A model generated the notes under the pieces. That model did not search any database, had not been told where the DNA came from, and worked only from the letters and a program-made list of their open reading frames with translations. Of a stretch of DNA of 64,000 nucleotides, positions 16,950-24,778 are shown in pieces. Position 1 is the first letter of the stretch. The number at the start of each line of letters is the position of its first letter. Origin of the DNA: an uncultured Pelagibacteraceae bacterium. GTDB lineage: Bacteria; Pseudomonadota; Alphaproteobacteria; Pelagibacterales; Pelagibacteraceae. The stretch spans positions 1 to 64,000 of the forward strand of contig CACJJV010000003.1 in assembly GCA_902593845.1 (NCBI GenBank), in the 5' to 3' direction. The position numbers and the translations under genes were made by a program.

Positions 16950-17909
16950 ATGAAATACAAAAAAACTGCAATTATCTTTGGAGTTACTGGTCAAGATGGT
17001 GCTTATTTATCACATTTTTTATTACAAAAAGGCTACAAGGTAATTGGAACAACTAGAAACAGATCAAATAAAAACTTGCATCGCCTTGAAAGACTGAATA
17101 TTAAAAAAAAAATTACTTTATTAACGGGAGTAGCACTAAATTTAAAGTTTTGTGAAAAAATTTTGAGGCGAAATATAAATGAAATTTATTATTTGGCTGG
17201 AGATTCCTCTGTAATCAAATCATTTGAAACACCTGATATTTCACTAAAAAGTAATACTGAGGGTATCTTAAATATATTGCAAACTTTAAAGCAAAAAAAA
17301 TATAAAACAAAATTATTTAATGCTGGTTCTGGACAATTTTATGGAGATAATGAAAAAAATTTTTATAATATTGATTCTAAAATAGAACCCCAAAGTCCTT
17401 ATGGGGTATCTAAAGCCGCAGCTTATTGGCTTATAAAAATTTACAGAGAGAAATACAATATTCATTGTTGTACAGGAATTTTATTCAATCACGAATCTCC
17501 TCTTAGATCAAAAGAATTTGTAACAAAAAAAATTGTTGATACAGCACTCAAGATGAAAAAAAAAAAGAGTTTAAAGCTAGAATTAGGAAATGTTGATATA
17601 TATAGAGATTGGGGGTGGGCACCTGATTATGTTGAAGCTATTTGGCTTATGATGCAAAGAAATAAGCCAAGAGATTTTATAATTGGATCTGGAAAAACTT
17701 ATTCTTTAAAAGAATTTGTGAACGAAGTATTTAGATATTTAAAATTAGATAAAAAAAATTTAAAAACAAATGTATCTAAATATAAGAGAAAAATTGATTT
17801 AAGAGGTTATAAGGCTAATATTACAGATACTCAAAAAAAACTTAAGTGGAAACCTAAGTTAAAATTTAAAACAATCATTCATAAGATGATAAACAATGAA
17901 TTATTTTAA
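16950..17909 (+). CDS. GDP-mannose 4,6-dehydratase-like SDR with Glu-to-Gln change
   Basis: This 319-residue short-chain dehydrogenase is clearly of the Gmd group: GVTGQDGAYL at 11-20, [36 protein letters not shown] and DFIIGSGKTYSL. The active-site Tyr151 and Lys155 are present (SPYGVSK). At the position where Gmd has Thr-x-Glu (as in the canonical copy at 34111), this protein has Ser127-Gly-Gln129, so the catalytic Glu is missing. It may be a reductase or an epimerase, or act on a different GDP-sugar. It overlaps the following methyltransferase gene by 14 bases and leads a four-gene run to an Fcl-like protein. Confidence 0.75.
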   Translation: MKYKKTAIIFGVTGQDGAYLSHFLLQKGYKVIGTTRNRSNKNLHRLERLNIKKKITLLTGVALNLKFCEKILRRNINEIYYLAGDSSVIKSFETPDISLKSNTEGILNILQTLKQKKYKTKLFNAGSGQFYGDNEKNFYNIDSKIEPQSPYGVSKAAAYWLIKIYREKYNIHCCTGILFNHESPLRSKEFVTKKIVDTALKMKKKKSLKLELGNVDIYRDWGWAPDYVEAIWLMMQRNKPRDFIIGSGKTYSLKEFVNEVFRYLKLDKKNLKTNVSKYKRKIDLRGYKANITDTQKKLKWKPKLKFKTIIHKMINNELF

Positions 17910-18543
17910 TTTAATATTTTCCAACAAATCAATTTTAAGAATATTTCAAATAGAAATTTTCAAAAAATTAAAAATAAATGGAGATATTATAGAATTTGGA
18001 GCATCTGAAAAAATTGATAAAAATTTTTGTAATAAGCAATTAAAGAATTGCAATATCACTTACTCGAATATTAATTCCTCAAATAAAAAATTTCTAAATA
18101 TTGATTTACAAAAAGAAATACATTTAGATACCAAATATGATTACGTTATTATTTTTAACGTTTTAGAGCATCTTCTTGATCCAAATTTAGCTTTTAACAA
18201 TTTATCAAAAATTTGTAAAAAAGACGGTAGAGTAATCGGATCTACGCCGTTTCTTTTCAGAGTACATGGTGCACCAAAGGACTACTCAAGATTTACAAAA
18301 GATCATCTTATAGAATTATTAAAAATCAATAACTTTAAAGATATTGAAGTCATAGAACTTGGCACGGGTCCATTTTTAGCTTGTATCTCTTTATTAAGAA
18401 GTTATTTAAAATATTTACCAATTTTCTATCAATTGTTAGTTTTGATGGCTTTAGTTTTTGATAAGTTTATAAAATTATTAATCAGAACGGATCCAAAAAA
18501 GATTTATCCTATTGGATACATTTTTTTAGCTACTAATAATTAA
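17896..18543 (+). CDS. class I SAM-dependent methyltransferase
   Basis: This 215-residue protein contains GDIIEFGASEK as motif I, DYVIIFNVLEHLLDP as motif IV and KKDGRVIGSTPFLFRVHGAPKDYSRFT, typical of methyltransferase domain 11/23 proteins of glycan clusters. It starts inside the upstream Gmd-like gene and ends three bases before the Fcl-like gene, so it is tightly coupled to GDP-sugar enzymes. A role in methylating a nucleotide sugar or glycan residue is likely but the target is unknown. A hydrophobic stretch near residues 160-190 may be a membrane-associated segment. Confidence 0.75.
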   Translation: MNYFNLIFSNKSILRIFQIEIFKKLKINGDIIEFGASEKIDKNFCNKQLKNCNITYSNINSSNKKFLNIDLQKEIHLDTKYDYVIIFNVLEHLLDPNLAFNNLSKICKKDGRVIGSTPFLFRVHGAPKDYSRFTKDHLIELLKINNFKDIEVIELGTGPFLACISLLRSYLKYLPIFYQLLVLMALVFDKFIKLLIRTDPKKIYPIGYIFLATNN

Positions 18544-18546
18544 AAT

Positions 18547-19452
18547 ATGAAAAATAAAATACTTGTTACTGGTGGGACTGGTCTAATTGGTAAATATTTG
18601 CAAAAAGAAATGCCTAATGCAACATATGTTGGATCCTCAGATTACAATTTGACTAAAAACGATCAAGTTATAAAGATGTTTCAAGACATAAAACCAAATA
18701 TTGTAATTCATCTTGCTGCATTAGTTGGAGGTGTTCATCATAATATTGAAGAACCTGTAAAATATTTTGAAGAGAATGTATTAATGAATACTTTTGTATT
18801 GAGAGAAAGTTATAAATTTAATGTAAAAAGATTTACTGGAATATTAAGCTCTTGTATTTATCCTGACAAGATCTCAAGTTACCCAATTAAAGAAGATCAA
18901 TTAATTGAAGGTGCACCTCATCAAGATTTATTTTCTTATTCATATGCCAAAAGATGTTTGGCTATTCAGGTTGATATGTATAATAAGAAATATAAAACAA
19001 ATTATAATTATTTAATTCCATGTAATTTATATGGAGAATTCGATAAATTTGATCAAATACGTGGACATTTTGTAGGTGCTTTAATTCATAAAATAATTAC
19101 TGCAAAAAAATCTAAACTAAATTCTATTGAGTTATTTGGGGACGGGAAACCTTTGAGACAATTTATGCATGCAAGAGATGTAGCCAAAGTGATTTGTACC
19201 ATGATACAGGAAAATAAATATCTAAATATGAATATTGCTACAGCTGAAAATTATTCAGTAGATAAAATTGCAAAAATTGCTTTAAAAGTTTGCGATGCAG
19301 AGCATTTAGAAATAAAATACAATCCTGAAAGACCAAACGGACAGATGAGAAAAGATATTGATACATCTATATTTGAAAAAAATTTTTCAAATTTAAAACT
19401 AATTTGCTTATCAGATGGAATTAAAGAAATATACAAAAAACTTAAAAAATGA
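18547..19452 (+). CDS. GDP-L-fucose synthase-like SDR
   Basis: This 301-residue NAD(P)-dependent epimerase/reductase has GGTGLIGKYLQ at the N-terminus, HLAALVGG, the LSSCIYPDKISSYPIKE segment and the Tyr-x3-Lys pair in SYSYAKR. CNLYGEFDKFD and MHARDVAKV follow. These are signatures of the GDP-4-keto-6-deoxymannose 3,5-epimerase/4-reductase (WcaG/Fcl) family. It follows the Gmd-like protein and methyltransferase, so it probably completes a GDP-deoxy sugar. Since that Gmd-like protein lacks its Glu, the actual substrate may differ from the fucose pathway. A second Fcl-like gene is at 26857. Confidence 0.82.
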   Translation: MKNKILVTGGTGLIGKYLQKEMPNATYVGSSDYNLTKNDQVIKMFQDIKPNIVIHLAALVGGVHHNIEEPVKYFEENVLMNTFVLRESYKFNVKRFTGILSSCIYPDKISSYPIKEDQLIEGAPHQDLFSYSYAKRCLAIQVDMYNKKYKTNYNYLIPCNLYGEFDKFDQIRGHFVGALIHKIITAKKSKLNSIELFGDGKPLRQFMHARDVAKVICTMIQENKYLNMNIATAENYSVDKIAKIALKVCDAEHLEIKYNPERPNGQMRKDIDTSIFEKNFSNLKLICLSDGIKEIYKKLKK

Positions 19453-20330
19453 CCAAAACACTTTTATTTGGAGGCAGTGGTTTTTTTGGACCAGTTATTT
19501 TATCTAAAAATAAAGATATTATTTCAGTAGGAAGGACCAAACCCCCTAAGCATTGTCAGAATAAACATATACAAATAAATGATTTAGACGAGTTATATAA
19601 ATTGGATGAATTAGATTTTGATAAAGTAATTTTTTTAATTGGTAGTTCTAACCATCATGATATTAACATTAATATTGACATGGGTATTGATTTTAATGTT
19701 TACCCATTAAACAAAGCACTTGATTATTTTTCAAAAAGAAATTTGAAAAAGTTTATTTGCTTTACAACAATACTTTTGTATGATCAAAAAAAATTAGTCA
19801 TCCCAGTTGATGAGAAACAAGAAATAAATCCTTTCGCTAATAAATATATATTTAGTAAATATTTGTCTGAACAAATAGTAAAGTTTTATCAAAATACAGT
19901 TCCATCAATAATTATTAGATTGAGTAACATCTATGGGTACACAGAATTAAGAAGACCAGATTTAATACCAACAATTATGCAGGATGTTTTTGAAAAGGAA
20001 AAAGTTGAAATATGGTCAAATAAACCAAAAAGAGATTTTATATTTACAGAAGATGCTGCAGATGCTGTTCTAAAAATATTAAATACTGATTTTACAGGTA
20101 TAATTAATTTAGGATCAGGGAAAATGTCATCATTAAAGTTAATTTCTGAAATAATTGAAAATCTATCAGGAAAAAAAATAATATCAAAAAATCAACCAGT
20201 TAGTGGACCAATGGAATTTAACACAGATATTAAAAAAATCTCAGAAATTACAGGTTGGGAGCCAAAGTTTGATATCCAAAAGGGTTTAGAAAAAACTTTT
20301 AACATAATGAAATCATACTATTCAAAATAA
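19449..20330 (+). CDS. NAD-dependent epimerase/dehydratase (SDR)
   Basis: This 293-residue extended SDR opens with FGGSGFFGPVIL, a shortened Rossmann glycine motif. It carries Tyr-x3-Lys in KYIFSKYLSE, RLSNIYGYTELRRPD and a C-terminal ITGWEPKFDIQKGLEKT, usual for sugar epimerases. It overlaps the Fcl-like gene by four bases (ATGA). It probably acts on a nucleotide sugar of this run as epimerase or reductase. The exact reaction cannot be deduced. Confidence 0.78.
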   Translation: MTKTLLFGGSGFFGPVILSKNKDIISVGRTKPPKHCQNKHIQINDLDELYKLDELDFDKVIFLIGSSNHHDININIDMGIDFNVYPLNKALDYFSKRNLKKFICFTTILLYDQKKLVIPVDEKQEINPFANKYIFSKYLSEQIVKFYQNTVPSIIIRLSNIYGYTELRRPDLIPTIMQDVFEKEKVEIWSNKPKRDFIFTEDAADAVLKILNTDFTGIINLGSGKMSSLKLISEIIENLSGKKIISKNQPVSGPMEFNTDIKKISEITGWEPKFDIQKGLEKTFNIMKSYYSK

Positions 20331-20335
20331 ATTTG

Positions 20336-21478
20336 ATGAAAATATTTTATTGGTCACCTTTTCTATCTAATATTGCGACCGTAGACTCTGTTATAAATTC
20401 GATAAATTCACTAAAGAGATATAGTTTAAAAAATAAATACAAAACTTTCATAATTGACTCAACAGGAGAATGGCAAGAAAAATTAGCGAAAATATCTGGC
20501 ATAGATATCATAAAATTGTATAGGAAAAATTATTACAAATTTTTACCTAAAGGTAATTTTTTTAAAAGTCGTCTATCACAAATCCTTATCTTTGGATTAA
20601 ATTTTAATTTATTAAGAAAATTATTACTTAAAGAAAAGCCTGATTTTTTAATTGCACACTTAATTATCTCTTTACCATTAATTCTATTTTTTTTTTTTAA
20701 ATTTGAAACAAAACTAATAATAAGAATTTCAGGGACACCAAAACTTAACGGACTCAGAAAATTTTTTTGGTCTTTGTTCTCAAAAAATGTGCATACTGTG
20801 ACTTGTCCCACTCGATCAACATTAAAAAGATTGGATGAATTAAAAATTTTTCCAAAGAAAAAATTAAAACTTCTTTATGATCCAATAATTAAAGTAAATT
20901 TAATAAACACTAAAAAAAGAGAAAAAATAGAAGATAGATTTATTGGAACTAATTATATTCTTAGTATAGGTAGATTAACAAAACAAAAAAATTTCCCTCT
21001 ACTTATAAAAGCATTTAAAAAAATATTAAAGTATTACCCAAACTTAAAATTAATTATTTTAGGAGAAGGTGAAGATAGAAAAAAAATTGAAAAATTAATC
21101 GAGAAATTAATATTAAGGGATTATGTATTTTTAGAGGGATATAAAAAAAACGTATTTAACTATTTACATAATTGTGAGTGTTATATTTCTTCATCTTTAT
21201 ATGAAGATCCAGGTTTTAGTTTAATAGAATCTGGATTTTTGAATAAGTTTGTAATTGCAGCTGATTCTAATACTGGTCCATCTGAGATATTAGATAGTTC
21301 TAATAATGGTCTCTTATTTAAAAACAATGATGAAACTTCTCTTGTAAATCAATTTTATGAATTTAAAAAATTAAGTATCCATGAACTTATGAAAAAAAAA
21401 ATAAACCTTAAAAAATTTTCTAAAAATTTTTCATCCTTTAATCATTATAAAAGTTTAGATAAAATTTTATCTATTTAG
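20336..21478 (+). CDS. glycosyltransferase family 4 (GT-B) protein
   Basis: The ATG at 20336 is used rather than the TTG three bases earlier. The product of 380 residues has a GT-B layout: acceptor domain with a hydrophobic FLIAHLIISLPLILFFFFKF patch, SIGRLTKQKNF at the start of the donor domain, ILGEGEDRKKIEKLI, and an EX7E motif (EDPGFSLIE) followed by ADSNTGPSEIL. It is a retaining surface-glycan glycosyltransferase. A run of 12 T at 20687-20698 encodes four Phe residues and may be a slippage site. It is convergent with the dehydrogenase gene and overlaps it by eight bases. Confidence 0.82.
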   Translation: MKIFYWSPFLSNIATVDSVINSINSLKRYSLKNKYKTFIIDSTGEWQEKLAKISGIDIIKLYRKNYYKFLPKGNFFKSRLSQILIFGLNFNLLRKLLLKEKPDFLIAHLIISLPLILFFFFKFETKLIIRISGTPKLNGLRKFFWSLFSKNVHTVTCPTRSTLKRLDELKIFPKKKLKLLYDPIIKVNLINTKKREKIEDRFIGTNYILSIGRLTKQKNFPLLIKAFKKILKYYPNLKLIILGEGEDRKKIEKLIEKLILRDYVFLEGYKKNVFNYLHNCECYISSSLYEDPGFSLIESGFLNKFVIAADSNTGPSEILDSSNNGLLFKNNDETSLVNQFYEFKKLSIHELMKKKINLKKFSKNFSSFNHYKSLDKILSI

Positions 21479-22667
21479 AGTAGTAAAAAAATGGATCTAT
21501 TATCTTTTTTTTACTTAATAAATTTGCAATATTTTCAAATTTCTCTCCTTTAGAAAGAAATATAAAAAAATTATATTTTTTTAGTTCATTATTATCTAAT
21601 TTATCTGAAGATTTAAGAAACGGGTCAAAACCTTTTGTAAATTTAAATTTTTTCCTAAAATATTTTAAAATTTGAATTTTTTGTGAATTTCTTATATCTG
21701 CTACTCCGTACTTATATGTGAGACCAACTACACAAATTTTTATTTTGTTTTTTTTAATTCGGCTTTTTTGAATAAAAAAATTAGCAAAATCAATCACGTA
21801 TTTTTTCATGTAATTATTAACATGCCTACCAGACAAAGTTACTTTTGGTTTATAACCCCTTTTTTTTGCAATATAAGTTAAATAGTATGGATCCACAGGT
21901 AGACAATGACCACCAACTAAACCAGGAGCAAAATTTAAAAAGTTCCATTTAGTTGAAGCTAAGCGAACAACCTCATTAAAATTTAATTTCAATTTATTGC
22001 AAATTATCAGTATTTCATTGAATAATGCTATATTCAGGTCCCTTTGAATATTTTCTATACCTTTTGCTGTCTCTGCTTCTCTAATATTTTTAGACAATAT
22101 TAGTTTTTTGCAAATTTTTTTATATACACTTTTTAATAAAATTTTAACTTTCTTATTATTACCTTCATAGGCAAGAACTTTATTTATATTGTTAAGATTT
22201 CTCTCCTTATCACCCGGGTTTATTCTTTCTGGACTATAACATGTGCTAAAATCACGATTATTTACTAATTTTGTTTTCTTTTCCAATTTGTTTATAAATT
22301 CCCCTGTAACACCGGGATAAACGGTAGACTCTAGAACTAGTATATCTCCCTTTTTTAAAATTTTTGACAGTAAAAGAAGACTTTTATTAATATATTTTAA
22401 ATCTGGCTGTTTAGAATTAGTTATGGGAGTTGGCACACAAATTATATAAAAATTACAATTATTTATGTCTTGAATATTTTTTGAAAAAAATAAGTTTTTT
22501 TTTTTAAGATCTTTTTTTTTAAACTCATCATTGAGGTCTATACCTTTTTTTAAAGAATTTATTCTTTCAGAATTGATATCAAAACCAACAATTTTATAAT
22601 TTTTAGCTAATTTAATGCAAATAGGTAAACCTACATAACCAAGACCAATTACACATATTTTTAACAT
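21471..22667 (-). CDS. UDP-N-acetylhexosamine 6-dehydrogenase (TviB/WbpO-like)
   Basis: This is a UDP-sugar dehydrogenase of 398 residues with GLGYVGLP near residues 8-15, FYIICVPTP, LESTVYPGVTG, YSPERINPGDKE and the catalytic Cys in GLVGGHCLPVDPYYL. The AETAKGIENIQRDLNIALFNE helix is typical of the TviB/WbpO group, which oxidises UDP-GlcNAc or UDP-GalNAc at C6 to a uronic acid. It is divergent from a UDP-uronate-epimerase-like gene across 51 bases that contain an 18-base palindrome, so the two are likely co-regulated and could make a UDP-HexNAcA pair. Confidence 0.86.
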   Translation of the reverse strand: MLKICVIGLGYVGLPICIKLAKNYKIVGFDINSERINSLKKGIDLNDEFKKKDLKKKNLFFSKNIQDINNCNFYIICVPTPITNSKQPDLKYINKSLLLLSKILKKGDILVLESTVYPGVTGEFINKLEKKTKLVNNRDFSTCYSPERINPGDKERNLNNINKVLAYEGNNKKVKILLKSVYKKICKKLILSKNIREAETAKGIENIQRDLNIALFNEILIICNKLKLNFNEVVRLASTKWNFLNFAPGLVGGHCLPVDPYYLTYIAKKRGYKPKVTLSGRHVNNYMKKYVIDFANFFIQKSRIKKNKIKICVVGLTYKYGVADIRNSQKIQILKYFRKKFKFTKGFDPFLKSSDKLDNNELKKYNFFIFLSKGEKFENIANLLSKKKIIDPFFYYSK

Positions 22668-22693
22668 GAAATATTTATATCGTTAATGAATTA

Positions 22694-22711
22694 ATATTGA
22701 TATATCAATAT
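22694..22711. promoter_or_regulatory. perfect 18-base palindrome between divergent sugar genes
   Basis: ATATTGATATATCAATAT reads the same on both strands. It lies midway between the start codons of the 6-dehydrogenase and the epimerase, eight bases before the latter's ATG. It could be an operator or an overlapping promoter element for both genes. Low complexity makes chance a serious alternative. Confidence 0.3.
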
Positions 22712-22718
22712 CATTTTT

Positions 22719-23681
22719 ATGCAAATATTAATTACAGGGTCAGCAGGTTTCATTGGATTTAATCTTGCTAAATATTTACTAGAAAAATCCAATGTTAGAA
22801 TAATTGGAATTGATAGTTTAAACAATTATTATTCTAAAAAATTAAAGAAAGATCGTATTAAAGAACTTTTAAAATTTAAAAGATTTTCTTTTTTTCATAC
22901 AAATATTTTAAATAAAAAAAAGGTCGAAAAAATTTTTAAAATAAAAAAAATAGATTATGTAATAAATCTTGCTGCTCAAGCAGGTGTACGCTATTCTCTG
23001 GAGAAACCAAACGAGTTTGTAGATAACAATATACAAGGATTTTATAATTTAATTGATGTAGCCAAAAATTTTAAGATTAAAAAATTTATTTATGCTTCTT
23101 CTAGCTCAATTTATGGTGATTCTAAAAAATTCCCATTAAAAGAAACCCAAAATGTAAAACCAAAAAATATTTACGCTTTATCAAAAAAAATAAATGAAGA
23201 AATGGCAGAAGTATTTTCTAAACAATATAATATTCCTTTTATAGGTTTAAGATTTTTTACAGTTTATGGAGAGTGGGGTAGGCCAGATATGTTTATGATG
23301 AAATATTTAAACTCAAGTTATAAAAAAAGAATAAATTTTTATCTAAACAATTATGGCAAACATACTAGAGACTTTACATATATTTTAGACGCATGCAGAA
23401 TTATTGAAAAATTAGTTTTGTCAAAAAAAAATATTAGACATGAGATTTTTAATATTTGTTCCAATAACCCTAAGAAATTGACTGATATAATTAAAAGTAT
23501 TAATAATCTAACATTAAAAAAACCAAAATTATTTAAAAGGAAATTACAGCAAGCAGATGTTGTTAAAACTCACGGGAGTAATAAAAAAATTAAAAAGTTT
23601 TTGGGAAATCAACATTTTACATCAATCAATCAGGGCTTAAGAATTACAGTTAATTGGTTTAGGAAATATTATAATCTTTAA
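22719..23681 (+). CDS. UDP-glucuronate/UDP-HexNAcA 4-epimerase-like SDR
   Basis: This 320-residue extended SDR has GSAGFIGFNLAKYL, IGIDSLNNYYSKKLKKDR (typical of UDP-glucuronate epimerases), NLAAQAGVRYSLEKP, SSSSIYGDSKKFP, Tyr-x3-Lys in YALSKK and GLRFFTVYGEWGRPDM. The last motif distinguishes UDP-glucuronate 4-epimerase and WbpP-like enzymes. With the divergent 6-dehydrogenase it probably interconverts a UDP-uronic acid for the surface glycan. The substrate could be UDP-GlcA or UDP-GlcNAcA. It is convergent with a GT4 gene, overlapping it by four bases. Confidence 0.85.
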   Translation: MQILITGSAGFIGFNLAKYLLEKSNVRIIGIDSLNNYYSKKLKKDRIKELLKFKRFSFFHTNILNKKKVEKIFKIKKIDYVINLAAQAGVRYSLEKPNEFVDNNIQGFYNLIDVAKNFKIKKFIYASSSSIYGDSKKFPLKETQNVKPKNIYALSKKINEEMAEVFSKQYNIPFIGLRFFTVYGEWGRPDMFMMKYLNSSYKKRINFYLNNYGKHTRDFTYILDACRIIEKLVLSKKNIRHEIFNICSNNPKKLTDIIKSINNLTLKKPKLFKRKLQQADVVKTHGSNKKIKKFLGNQHFTSINQGLRITVNWFRKYYNL

Positions 23682-24778
23682 ATTCCAATTAAAATTTTCT
23701 CAAATCTAGCGACATGGTTTTTTAAATTAAAATGAGAAGAATTTTTTTTTGCGATTATAGATTTTTTTAAAAATATTTTTGGATCATCTATAAATTTTTC
23801 TATCGATTTTTTTAATTCATTTGAGTCTCTATAAATCGTACCTCCTTTTCCTTTTAATAAAATTTCATTTATACCTCCGTGACTTTGTGAGGCTATAATA
23901 GGTAAACCTATATGAGCTGCCTCAACAACTGAGTTTGGGAAACCCTCGAAATAGGAAGAGTTAATATATAGATCTGCTTTCAGCAAATAATTGAAAGGAT
24001 TTTTTTTATAACCAATTAACTTTACTTTTGACTCCAAATTTTGAGATTTTATAAATTTAGCGATCTCTTTTTTTTCTGATCCAATACCAATAATATAAAA
24101 ACTTATCCTTTTTTTTATTTCACTTATTGCTTTAATAATTTCGTAAATATTTTTTTCTTTAGATAATCTACAGACTGTAATAATTTTTACTTTTGAATTT
24201 TTAAAATTTTTCTTAATATTTTTTTTGTTGGTATTTTTTATGATTGAAATTGACGGTGGAAATAAAGTTTTTGATGAGATAGCATATTTTTTTTTTAGAT
24301 ATTGTCCTAAATATTTTGAGTTACAAATGATTAAATCAAATTTTTTATAAAAATATCTTATTAAAAGTCTCATCAATGTTTTTTTAATTCTATCAATAAA
24401 ACTAAAATAAATTTCTAATTCCTTAAAAGGTGTCCTTTCAATAGCAATAAATTTCAAATTTTTCTTTTTTTTTATAAAAATTGAACATAATAAATTTGTA
24501 TAATTTATATTTGAGATAAGATAATTTTGATCGTTATTTGCAGTTATTTTTGAAATTATTTTACGAAGAAAAAAAATTGCAAAAAAGGCTCGACTAGAAT
24601 TTATTATTTTTACTTTAATACCTGCTTTTAAAAATTCTTTTTCATATGCACAATGGTTCATACAAATTATAAAAATATTATATTTTTTTTTATTTAACGA
24701 ATTACAAAGTCTAAAAACTGAATTTCCAGCTCCGCCTCTCCCAAATCTCGCTAAAAAAAAAATAAGATTTTTTTTCAT
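23678..24778 (-). CDS. glycosyltransferase family 4 (GT-B) protein
   Basis: A longer frame starts at 24796, but the ATG at 24778 overlaps the stop of the upstream gene by one base (TAATG) and gives the natural start MKKNLIFFLARFGRGGAG. The product has about 366 residues. Donor-domain motifs are IITVCRLSKEKNIYEI, GIGSEKKEIAKFI and the EX7E motif EGFPNSVVE followed by GLPIIASQSHGGINEIL. It is a retaining glycosyltransferase acting on the nascent surface glycan. Translational coupling to the membrane protein upstream suggests they work in the same pathway. Confidence 0.85.
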   Translation of the reverse strand: MKKNLIFFLARFGRGGAGNSVFRLCNSLNKKKYNIFIICMNHCAYEKEFLKAGIKVKIINSSRAFFAIFFLRKIISKITANNDQNYLISNINYTNLLCSIFIKKKKNLKFIAIERTPFKELEIYFSFIDRIKKTLMRLLIRYFYKKFDLIICNSKYLGQYLKKKYAISSKTLFPPSISIIKNTNKKNIKKNFKNSKVKIITVCRLSKEKNIYEIIKAISEIKKRISFYIIGIGSEKKEIAKFIKSQNLESKVKLIGYKKNPFNYLLKADLYINSSYFEGFPNSVVEAAHIGLPIIASQSHGGINEILLKGKGGTIYRDSNELKKSIEKFIDDPKIFLKKSIIAKKNSSHFNLKNHVARFEKILIGI

